From a virus, in the IMG/VR virus record IMGVR_UViG_3300017743_000157, positions 1 through 21,968 of that record: a stretch of DNA of 21,968 nt, one strand, 5' to 3'. A model generated the notes under the pieces. It saw only the letters and a program-made list of their open reading frames with translations. It was not told where the DNA came from and ran no database searches. Shown here one piece after another: positions 15,901 to 21,755 of this stretch. Each line of letters opens with the position of its first letter. The first letter of the stretch is position 1. Position numbers and translations under genes: made by a program.

Positions 15901-17556
15901 AATAGTTTGTGTCGCATCTAATGGATTTTGATAAGATATAAATCCTTTTAACTGCGTTGTTTTTTCTAAGACCACCGCTGTTGCGCACTGTGATAATGCG
16001 CCTGATGTATCTTTTTTGACTATTAATCTATCGCCCTCTTCTACCTTATTAGCATTCTCACCTTCAAGCAAAAAGTATATGGGCGCAGTATTATCTTCTT
16101 TTACAAAATTAGATACGTAAATCGTGTCATATGTAGACTTACTTGACTTAATACAAAACTTATATCTTGTTGCCCAATATGGAGCGTGTTGCGCAGGAGC
16201 TCCTCCTGCTTGTCCACCCGGTATATTTACTGTAATGCTATTGGTAAAAACAGAATTTTTACAAGAAACATGAGTGGTATTAAATGGACCTACTAATGCT
16301 GTTGATGACCTATTAAAATCATCCATATAGATAATTCCAATTTCATAATCTCTGTTGCTGTGAAGACTGTAATTATTGTTAGTAGTTCTTAAAAAAGATT
16401 CAGCACTTAGGATTTGAAAGTATTCAAAAGACGTGTTAGCTCCATCTACCCACTTCATAGCAACTAATTGTAATCCAATACTAGTTGAATTTGGTGTAGA
16501 ATAAATGGTAAAACCTTGTGTAGCTCCAGTAATTCCGCTTTCGGTTTTTACAAATGCTCCTAATTGCGCAGGTATTGAACAATTAAACGCGTCTGTAAAT
16601 GTAAAGCCATTGCATGAATTAGGTACCGTCTGTATATTAGTCGATGTTCCAATGCTGTTAATAAAATGAGGGTCAGCAGCTAAATCAAAAGGTGTCGCAT
16701 AGTCTTCAAGTAAAGTGTAAGAAAACCCTATTTCTGTAACCGGAGTAAGAGAAGTTGGTGCTGTTCCACTAGAGGTGTAAAAAGATAAATGAGTAAAATT
16801 TACTAACCAAGATATAACAGAACCTTTTGTTAATGGTAAAGTGCTTAAGTCAATATAAAATATGGAATTGGTTATAGTCGCTGTTTGTCCGTATGTATAA
16901 TAACCATCTCCAATAGTTTCTATTAGACCTGTTTGGTTTATTTCATTAGATGAAAGATTTAAATTATAGGTAAAGTTTACTGCATTATTCTGTCTGTCTT
17001 TTAAATTATAACCCTCAAAATAATTACCATATACTAAGCGGTTGCCCATTAAAGTTTGCGCTTGTGCTTTTAAAGGAACATTGTCATATAGCCTAAGTAC
17101 CTCATACTCAGGTAAAACAGTAAATATTTTTTGGTCATCAAAAGTAAATGTAAAAGAATTATTATCTCCTAGTCCTTGCTCAGCCTTATTGATGGTCTCT
17201 ATAATTTTAATAGTAGGATCAGTCATGTCTTTAAACAACAACTGAATTGCAACCACTAAAGGACCACCAGTATCAAATGTAATTTGAACTACATTTGCTG
17301 TGTTTAACATTCCTTCGTTTAAGAAACTTGATTCACTAAACCGGTAAGCACCTGCTTCAAAAGCGGGCGGGCTAAACTGGGAGGTGGCTGAAAACTCTCC
17401 ATTTTGATATTCATAACGATAAGCAAAACAAATAAACCTGTCTTCTAAAAATACTGTGCCGTCAGCGACAGTTGAGGTTACAATTGTGGGCGCAGTTATT
17501 GGTGGTTTTTTTATAACTAATATACTCTCAGCACTAAATTGGTCTATATAAGCCAT
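12991..17556 (-). CDS. Tail-hub/muzzle-like protein, large C-terminal piece (1521 aa)
   Basis: The sequence resembles the main body of a large short-tail hub protein (P22 gp10 'stabilisation' / crAss 'muzzle'-like). Residues 1-24 (IDQFSAESILVIKKPPITAP) look like the middle of a longer family protein, followed by RFICFAYRYEYQNGEFSATS and PEYEVLRLYDNVPLKAQAQT (about 150-170). Near 980-1030 is a motif set I associate with these proteins: DSKRGAVLRLRGG, then MRGWFRDFF, then KLGGYDPYTNEFVLAG. The C-terminal 490 residues are Thr/Ser/Asn-rich beta domains with Cys clusters (CLAC, CCSC) and a PDRMIVKFDGVTVIDSQYQG module near the end. The ATG comes one base after the stop of the 361-aa gene in the +1 frame, so both pieces probably form one assembly. 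Family assignment is from memory of motif patterns. Confidence 0.7.
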   Translation of the reverse strand: MAYIDQFSAESILVIKKPPITAPTIVTSTVADGTVFLEDRFICFAYRYEYQNGEFSATSQFSPPAFEAGAYRFSESSFLNEGMLNTANVVQITFDTGGPLVVAIQLLFKDMTDPTIKIIETINKAEQGLGDNNSFTFTFDDQKIFTVLPEYEVLRLYDNVPLKAQAQTLMGNRLVYGNYFEGYNLKDRQNNAVNFTYNLNLSSNEINQTGLIETIGDGYYTYGQTATITNSIFYIDLSTLPLTKGSVISWLVNFTHLSFYTSSGTAPTSLTPVTEIGFSYTLLEDYATPFDLAADPHFINSIGTSTNIQTVPNSCNGFTFTDAFNCSIPAQLGAFVKTESGITGATQGFTIYSTPNSTSIGLQLVAMKWVDGANTSFEYFQILSAESFLRTTNNNYSLHSNRDYEIGIIYMDDFNRSSTALVGPFNTTHVSCKNSVFTNSITVNIPGGQAGGAPAQHAPYWATRYKFCIKSSKSTYDTIYVSNFVKEDNTAPIYFLLEGENANKVEEGDRLIVKKDTSGALSQCATAVVLEKTTQLKGFISYQNPLDATQTIEAPPGTYMKMIPTNFVVSTFTNPYITYGNIGDGDVKNNDYPKVFYPVTIPNPAGTGATANMDYSIPENSTVKISIKSVRPGGTSNKNCPREVWIYEQEITASATFANFKAFFDGEALGVLTTGVIQRNSVFRLGEAQEAVDFDTGTNIQYDNTTLQLTRNPVNSDLPQLEEFFYFRFIENTATGETFLGISGGRECPSRGDSRLDVEIEVTRASSSVVFETQPLDALPDVWFENDKSFGINSFGEHLGSIQNQIIDIDNSGLIVAQDAIVDTGFSNCIAFGDGIESYKIRDSITGKGLTFGNRTTTTSSQIYKEAHRFSDLTYSGVFNDESNINKLNEFNLGLANFSPLEDSFGPIRKLYSRRTDILTLQEDRISYVPVGKDLLTDAGGGGALTSVPQVLGIQIARDEEYGISNNPESFAVWGYDKYFVDSKRGAVLRLRGGSSGQEELSVISERGMRGWFRDFFINSLGTQKLGGYDPYTNEFVLAGNLQNTFDFRLCLACGIAENLVLEPGKRNIYCVDVGQDVGQVTVSYIIPDASDDDIITEVNTPTGAGLQIMETEAGISPIVTEDTNTGVGYTFNAYYNGVKYTSGLVFVSGSFTVAKNSISESEVTIEATTNASVADSAEVTVSCPEQNLITVYNIALTNNGDALKTIHNEYRWTDNVSSSPLESNLVTFASGANPVVSQYYTLQGALGSNTVPDEGALVSIISNKFSSDTFDFDVISNKLRFLRSSTVYSNTTADINALVAASSEATPIVTTASSNYANFTMPTMTAADNNLYLIWDYRTITAITLCQNTTDFGALAEFNSCCSCAPPAPTTPCNENVGYTGGVNYPDRRNIDLGSSTGTVTVKFNAENVPDRMIVKFDGVTVIDSQYQGDTGMISNLHAELSGTDPNTGSPYVEPVSGNAYEPNGTAPLPTVANGGFIDKSRMKILEYTFAKNTATTSCQIEVYGPLEDTGYIVEVTCPT

Positions 17557-17557
17557 A

Positions 17558-18643
17558 TTATATTTTTAAGGTATATGTAACGCCGTCCACTAATGTTATA
17601 CCTGTTAGAGATAATCCTCCTAATGATTCTGGATTTTGAGTAGCATTGCTTTCATCTACAAATTGAGCCGTTGGTGCATATTGACCAACAAACTTACCTG
17701 ATGACCCGTCGCTGCCTGTAATTTCACCTCTCATAATACCAGTGCCTGGATTACCGCCACCGCTTGACATTATCAGCGCAAAAGTTGCTGTTCCGTCGCT
17801 ATTAGTTACAAAATGTGTTAGTGCAAAACCAGAGGCAGTATTGGCACCTTGTATTCCAAAACCTTTGCTTGTAAGTGGAACATTAACTTGTGGGCCTGAT
17901 ACTCCAAAAACAACAACGGTTGGCGAATAGCAACCCGTCCCAGGCAAAGCTATTTGAGTTGTGGTTGGCGCTGCTCCTGCTCCTATAGCATTGGTGGGTG
18001 TAGGGCAACCCAATACAGTTCCTTGATGAAAACCTGTAGATATTATGCCTGCTTGAGTAACTGACCCCGCTGTAAATACAAATGCAGTTGTGGTACCAGT
18101 AGTTACAGTAGATACTATCGGCTCTCCATATGAATTTTTAATATTGATAAACCTAGGTGGATTTAAAAAATCTGTAAAAAACAGTAAGTCACTAACTTTA
18201 TTCGTGGCCGTAATTAAAAACTGTGGGTTAAAATTTAAGGTTGTATTTATTCCCGAACCATCATCAATACTAATTATGTGATACTTTAAAAAGCCCGTCA
18301 AGATATTTAGAGATACAATCATGTCTAGCTTACCAGTATCACCGATAGGACATTTCGGGTCATGCACAAACCAATATAATGTTTCGTTTGCTCCATCCTC
18401 ATACACACCTATTGTTCTAGCCTCACTACTAAGTGGCGTATTGGTTAGAGTTACGGGGTCTATAAAATATAATTGGGATAGCTGTGTGTTTCCTTTTGCA
18501 TTCTCTACTGATCCAACTTCTGACTCTTCGGTTGATCCTAATCTTAAGTTAACAGCATCGACATATTCTCCGTTAGGTAGCAGCCTTTCGTCAAGGCTTT
18601 TATTCATTCGCCCTAATACAAAATTTCTTTGTGTGTTTGCCAT
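17558..18643 (-). CDS. Tail-hub/stabilisation-like protein, N-terminal piece with extra domain (361 aa)
   Basis: Residues 1-176 match the N-terminus I recall for phage tail-hub/stabilisation proteins: RNFVLGRMNKSLDERLLPNG, EYVDAVNLRLGSTEESEVGS, a GKLDMIVSLN ... YHIISIDDG region, and FFTDFLNPPRFINIKNSYGE. Family members then normally continue directly into the IDQFxxExIxVI segment, which here begins the next gene. Instead, residues 177-361 are about 185 Gly/Thr/Ser-rich, beta-looking residues (APTTTQIALPGTGCYSPTVV; LGGLSLTGITLVDGVTYTLK). The stop is followed after one base by the ATG of the 1521-aa gene. It starts one base after the 304-aa gene's stop (TAA A ATG). No intein or nuclease motif was seen in the extra part. 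Homopolymer sequencing error is an alternative to a true split. Confidence 0.7.
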   Translation of the reverse strand: MANTQRNFVLGRMNKSLDERLLPNGEYVDAVNLRLGSTEESEVGSVENAKGNTQLSQLYFIDPVTLTNTPLSSEARTIGVYEDGANETLYWFVHDPKCPIGDTGKLDMIVSLNILTGFLKYHIISIDDGSGINTTLNFNPQFLITATNKVSDLLFFTDFLNPPRFINIKNSYGEPIVSTVTTGTTTAFVFTAGSVTQAGIISTGFHQGTVLGCPTPTNAIGAGAAPTTTQIALPGTGCYSPTVVVFGVSGPQVNVPLTSKGFGIQGANTASGFALTHFVTNSDGTATFALIMSSGGGNPGTGIMRGEITGSDGSSGKFVGQYAPTAQFVDESNATQNPESLGGLSLTGITLVDGVTYTLKI

Positions 18644-18644
18644 T

Positions 18645-19559
18645 TTATTTTAGCCACTTGTTTTCACCTCTCATGTTCATTAACAAACGCCCTGGGTGAA
18701 TATTACTTAACCGTATTTTTGCATTTCTTAATAATGCTGTCTTATCTTTTCGTGCCCTATTTATTATATATTCTTGTACGCCAAATTTATTATTCAATAC
18801 CGCATATTTTATATATGCATATATGTAATCCTCAAATAATTTATTCAGAGTAATTAATGTGTCATCACCACCCTCCATACCATCTGATATGTATTCAAGT
18901 ATACACTGCTCATTAGCCATGGTTGAGTCGAAATTAATCACCCCTGCTTTCTTGTCTATAGTAAATGTGGGGTTCATGTTAGCCGTCTCTGTATTAAGAC
19001 CGTAGCGAGCTCCTATGTAGGTATCGTAATAATCTTCGTTAAACGGTGGATTATTATCTTGATCTAGGTTGGCTTGGTTTAAGTAAATGCTATTTAAAGA
19101 ACCATCTTGTCTAGAGGAATCTAGTGTAGAAGTTTGTGTGTTTACATTGTCATCAGCATCGTAAGTGAAAGATGCTGTAGCCGACTGCACGTATGATAAA
19201 GCAGATTGAACTTGTATGTTTTCTAGCAAAGGACGAATGGTATTATTTTTAAATAAAGATATTCTTACCCAATTGACATAATCAGAAGGCAAAACAAATC
19301 TTAAATCAGAATAAACAGTAAGCTGCAAAGATTTTATCTCTTTAAAAGCATCGTAGTTTAACTCTTGTATACCACGTTTAGCGTGAAATAATATTTTGAA
19401 TCTGTCCTCATTGTTGACTAACGAATGGTTTCCGCTATACATTAACAAAAAATTAGTGACAATATCTGCTAAACTAACATACTGATATGATCCCCAATTT
19501 AAATCTGTTGGATTAGCGCCATCATTAGTATAATATTTTTTTTGATCTATATATGCCAT
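18645..19559 (-). CDS. Conserved head-tail connector / neck protein (304 aa)
   Basis: This protein is strongly patterned: MAYIDQKKYYTNDGANPTDL, FHAKRGIQELNYDAFKEIKS (58-77), then VLPSDYVNWVRISLFKNNTI (89-108). The C-terminal helical part (FEDYIYAYIKYAVLNNKFGV) ends basic. I recall this family from Bacteroidota environmental phages in the neck region, between the capsid and tail-hub genes. By position and alpha/beta layout it would correspond to a tail tubular / ring (adaptor) protein, though the exact ring is not determinable here. It starts two bases after the 236-aa gene's stop (TAA TT ATG) and ends one base before the 361-aa gene, so all are probably translated from one message. The Met-Ala-Tyr-Ile-Asp-Gln N-terminus is shared with the 1521-aa protein. 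Confidence 0.7.
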   Translation of the reverse strand: MAYIDQKKYYTNDGANPTDLNWGSYQYVSLADIVTNFLLMYSGNHSLVNNEDRFKILFHAKRGIQELNYDAFKEIKSLQLTVYSDLRFVLPSDYVNWVRISLFKNNTIRPLLENIQVQSALSYVQSATASFTYDADDNVNTQTSTLDSSRQDGSLNSIYLNQANLDQDNNPPFNEDYYDTYIGARYGLNTETANMNPTFTIDKKAGVINFDSTMANEQCILEYISDGMEGGDDTLITLNKLFEDYIYAYIKYAVLNNKFGVQEYIINRARKDKTALLRNAKIRLSNIHPGRLLMNMRGENKWLK

Positions 19560-19561
19560 AA

Positions 19562-20272
19562 TTATTGTTGTTGATTTTGCATTTGTTCTTCAACTTGTCC
19601 AAACTTAAATATGTCACCCTCTCTGATAGAGATACCTGCGTACTGTAATATTTTAGCGACTAAATCATTTGCATCATCTATCGGTAATTCAAAGTCTTGA
19701 AAGTCAGCTTGGCTTTGGTCAAATATAGGAGACCCTCCCGCTATTGTTGTAAAGGTCCATTTTGGATCCAAAGGGTATCGTATGTACTGTGAAGTTATAT
19801 CTGTTGCCCCGTTAAAAGAAACTGGTAGAACAGTTATTAAATTACCCTCTAGCGTATACGCAGGATAAGTAACTGATGGTGAGGTTAATAAAGAACTATT
19901 TAATAAAGTTATCTTACTTTGTGATACTCGTTCTGCTTCTCCTTTTAATTGTCCTCCAGAAAAACACAATACTTTATTAATAATATAGTAATCAGCAGGA
20001 AGCGTAAAAACATTGGCCGCATTTTGGGCTAGAGTAGCGGTAACTGAAAAAGAGTCTATAACTTCTTCGTAGCCTTTTTTAATATCAGCATATCCTGTGC
20101 CTGATACCCTAGCATTTTCCTCGTTTATTTGTTGGTTATAGTTAACAAAATATTCGTCAAACAAATCCAATTGTGCTTGTTTAGCAAATAAATTAAAATC
20201 ACTAGGAGAAATATACCCGTAATTATTCTTATTAATAATCGCTAAAACTGTATTACGTACAGAATTTATCAT
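19562..20272 (-). CDS. Neck / tail tubular A-like protein (236 aa)
   Basis: The N-terminus (INSVRNTVLAIINKNNYGYI, then SPSDFNLFAKQAQLDLFDEY) is a helical pattern I recall in structural proteins of Bacteroidota phages, located just before the 304-aa connector family. The central part is beta-rich (LPADYYIINKVLCFSGGQLK; EGNLITVLPVSFNGA). The C-terminus is helical, with FEL-PIDDANDLVAKILQYA and a Gln-rich end. A head-completion or tail tubular role is inferred. An upstream in-frame TTG at 20288-20290 would add six residues, but that triplet is part of the TATCTTTG promoter box, so it could not be in a transcript from this promoter; I take the ATG at 20270-20272. It is the first gene of the tightly coupled connector/tail-hub set. 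Confidence 0.7.
   Translation of the reverse strand: MINSVRNTVLAIINKNNYGYISPSDFNLFAKQAQLDLFDEYFVNYNQQINEENARVSGTGYADIKKGYEEVIDSFSVTATLAQNAANVFTLPADYYIINKVLCFSGGQLKGEAERVSQSKITLLNSSLLTSPSVTYPAYTLEGNLITVLPVSFNGATDITSQYIRYPLDPKWTFTTIAGGSPIFDQSQADFQDFELPIDDANDLVAKILQYAGISIREGDIFKFGQVEEQMQNQQQ
20089..20106. repeat. 18-bp exact repeat, copy 2
   Basis: This is the second copy of CATATCCTGTGCCTGATA (first copy 12700-12717), coding Ser-Gly-Thr-Gly-Tyr within the 236-aa neck protein. The flanking bases differ immediately on both sides. Confidence 0.45.
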
Positions 20273-20287
20273 TGTTATTCTTTTACA

Positions 20288-20315
20288 CAAAGATAAGTAA
20301 AAAAAAAGAGGTCAA
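20288..20315 (-). promoter_or_regulatory. Putative Bacteroidota promoter for the connector/tail operon
   Basis: The minus strand has TTG (20313-20315), 17 bases, then TATCTTTG (20288-20295), fitting TTG-N17-23-TAnnTTTG. The -33 element lies in the upstream terminator hairpin, so the head operon's end and the tail operon's start are physically overlapped. The -7 box ends 15 bases before the ATG. Confidence 0.55.
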
Positions 20316-20331
20316 TTTTTTATGACCTCTT
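20299..20331 (-). terminator. Rho-independent terminator after the head/decoration genes
   Basis: On the minus strand, AAGAGGTCA pairs with TGACCTCTT (20323-20331 with 20306-20314; 9 bp) around an 8-base loop, followed by a run of T (complement of the A-run at 20299-20307). It lies 24 bases after the 80-aa gene. On the plus strand the U-tract is missing, so it is oriented for minus-strand transcripts. Confidence 0.8.
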
Positions 20332-20355
20332 CTTAAATTATCGACTAAAACGAGT

Positions 20356-20598
20356 TTATGAAATCGTTGTTATCGCTTGACTTAGAGTCACGTCAATGGT
20401 TGCGTCGGTATAACTTTTTGTCCAAACAGTTACAAGAGCAGATTCGATAGCCGTTTTGTCTGCGGCAGTCATATTCCCTGAACCTGCTAAAGTTATTTGC
20501 TTGTCAAGATAGTTTAAAACAATATTGTTTGTAACTAATCCAACGTATAATACATCGCCACCAAAAACATAATTTCCGATTACTAAAAATTTATTCAT
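20356..20598 (-). CDS. Small head-associated protein, related to its neighbour (80 aa)
   Basis: This 80-aa protein is beta-rich with a helical centre. It contains NNIVLNYLDKQITLAG, then MTAADKTAIESALVTVWTKS and DVTLSQAITTI. The same order of elements (D-I-V-I-DYI ... A-D-A-D-I-V ... K-W-T-K ... TLSQAV) appears in the 91-aa protein just upstream, so the two are probably diverged tandem duplicates. The position after the capsid gene and before a terminator suggests a decoration or head-vertex protein, but I do not recognise a named family. It starts 12 bases after its partner's stop with no promoter box between, and a terminator follows 24 bases after its stop. Confidence 0.6.
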   Translation of the reverse strand: MNKFLVIGNYVFGGDVLYVGLVTNNIVLNYLDKQITLAGSGNMTAADKTAIESALVTVWTKSYTDATIDVTLSQAITTIS

Positions 20599-20610
20599 AA
20601 TTTCTAAGAT

Positions 20611-20886
20611 TTAAAAGGTGAATGTAAAGGCGTTTACCGCTTGGCTCAATGTCGGTATACTGTATAATACTTTAGTCCATTTCTGTTGTTGAGCACTTTT
20701 AATAACACCGAATACGATGTCTGCATCTGCTTGTACTAAGGCCGAGCTTGACGCAATTTTACTTTGAGAGCCACTAATGTAATCGATAACAATATCATCT
20801 GCACTATCTACATAGCAAGATGATACATCTTTTACAGAGAACTGCTCTACTCCACCGCCAACGGTGATACTTGCATACTTGTTCAT
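20611..20886 (-). CDS. Small head-associated protein (91 aa), likely paralogue of the 80-aa gene
   Basis: This 91-aa protein has an N-terminal strand region (KYASITVGGGVEQFSVKDVS), then DDIVIDYISGSQSKIASSSA and the end QQQKWTKVLYSIPTLSQAVN. It shares element order and the WTK / TLSQA signature with the downstream 80-aa protein. I recall similar small proteins between capsid and connector genes in Bacteroidota phages, with no established function. Decoration or minor head protein is the best guess from position. It has no signal peptide. A TATCTTTG box is found 26 bases before its ATG, so the pair can probably be transcribed separately from the capsid message. Confidence 0.6.
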   Translation of the reverse strand: MNKYASITVGGGVEQFSVKDVSSCYVDSADDIVIDYISGSQSKIASSSALVQADADIVFGVIKSAQQQKWTKVLYSIPTLSQAVNAFTFTF

Positions 20887-20912
20887 AATTAAAAATTTAT
20901 GGGTTAAAAAAA

Positions 20913-20920
20913 CAAAGATA
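20913..20920 (-). promoter_or_regulatory. Bacteroidota -7 element TATCTTTG before the small head genes
   Basis: TATCTTTG on the minus strand matches TAnnTTTG in the 55-base gap ahead of the 91-aa gene. A TTTG lies only nine bases upstream (20930-20933), too close for a -33 element, so only the -7 half is supported. The identical octamer recurs at 8947-8954 and 20288-20295. Confidence 0.4.
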
Positions 20921-20941
20921 CAGAAAATACAAACGCACTAT

Positions 20942-21694
20942 TTACATGTTCTTAACTAGTGCTGACAAATGCTTAAGAACCTCTATGCCCTCTTTAGTTT
21001 GAAAGTGTGAGGCTATAATATATATAGCGTCTTCTCCATAGGGAATATTTAACATTTTCTTTTTGTTAGACGGTGTGTTAAAGAAAACTTCTTTGTTTTG
21101 GTTTCTAAACTGTAAAAGTTTTTTATCAAAGAACAATTGAATATTTGCATTTAATTTTAACGCTGGGTCTTTAAGCAACATCAAAAAGTCTTTCGGTTGG
21201 CTTTTAGCAAAGACCAATATATCTCTTCTTAATTCAGCAGTTGTAATAGATGTGACATCCTCTTGAAATAAAACCCTACCTACATTTTCTACTTGATCAA
21301 CTGTTAGTTGACGTGCTTCGATTAAAGCATCTACCTCATCGTTAAGGTCTTTAACTATTTCAGCAGCGTCCTTAGCCTTGTCCACCTCTACATATACTCT
21401 ACCGTTTCCAGGGTGGTATGCTAGAAATTTTTGTAATACTTGATTTTCTTTCCGTACCGTTAAGAAACCATTTTCAAATACAATTGGTTCTAGAATAGCA
21501 TTATTATCTTGGTCCTCTTGAAAAGGGGAGTTTTGATTTCTTGCATATCGTAAAGCTTTGTTAGTTCCTGTCTCTTCATCAAACCACAAAAGAGGAAATC
21601 TTTGGGTATGTCTTGATGCTAAGATTAAGGATAATGGCGCAGTGTCGCGCGTGAGTTTGTAGATTTTATCTACGTATTTAGTATTAGTTTTCAT
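20942..21694 (-). CDS. Conserved capsid-adjacent protein of Bacteroidota phages (250 aa)
   Basis: The sequence is distinctive: KYVDKIYKLTRDTAPLSLIL, PLLWFDEETGTNKALRYARN, AILEPIVFENGFLTVRKENQ, QKFLAYHPGNGRVYVEVDKA, and a C-terminal GEDAIYIIASHFQTKEGIEV. I recall this pattern as a conserved companion of the major capsid gene in environmental Bacteroidota phages. The function is not known to me; a minor head, scaffold or vertex role is plausible. The centre (about 105-190) is helical and charged, the ends mixed alpha/beta. There is no signal peptide or catalytic motif. It is separated from the capsid gene by a strong terminator, and I see no TAnnTTTG box before it, so its expression may rely on readthrough or an unrecognised promoter. 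Confidence 0.6.
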   Translation of the reverse strand: MKTNTKYVDKIYKLTRDTAPLSLILASRHTQRFPLLWFDEETGTNKALRYARNQNSPFQEDQDNNAILEPIVFENGFLTVRKENQVLQKFLAYHPGNGRVYVEVDKAKDAAEIVKDLNDEVDALIEARQLTVDQVENVGRVLFQEDVTSITTAELRRDILVFAKSQPKDFLMLLKDPALKLNANIQLFFDKKLLQFRNQNKEVFFNTPSNKKKMLNIPYGEDAIYIIASHFQTKEGIEVLKHLSALVKNM

Positions 21695-21717
21695 TTGATT
21701 AGATTTAAATTTTATAT

Positions 21718-21745
21718 AAAAAAAAGGGGGCTTTTACACCCCCTT
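21718..21745 (-). terminator. Rho-independent terminator after the major capsid gene
   Basis: On the minus strand AAGGGGG (21739-21745) pairs with CCCCCTT (21724-21730) around an 8-base loop, followed by a run of T (complement of A 21718-21725). It lies ten bases after the capsid stop. A GC-rich stem and U-tract make it a textbook intrinsic terminator for the capsid transcript. Confidence 0.9.
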
Positions 21746-21755
21746 AAGTAGTGTA

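Noticed and set aside
18008-18120. Possibility that the extra segment in the 361-aa protein is an intein or homing endonuclease
   Set aside because: There are no intein splice motifs (Cys/Ser at the start, His-Asn at the end) and no LAGLIDADG or HNH residues; the segment is Gly/Thr/Ser-rich and beta-like.
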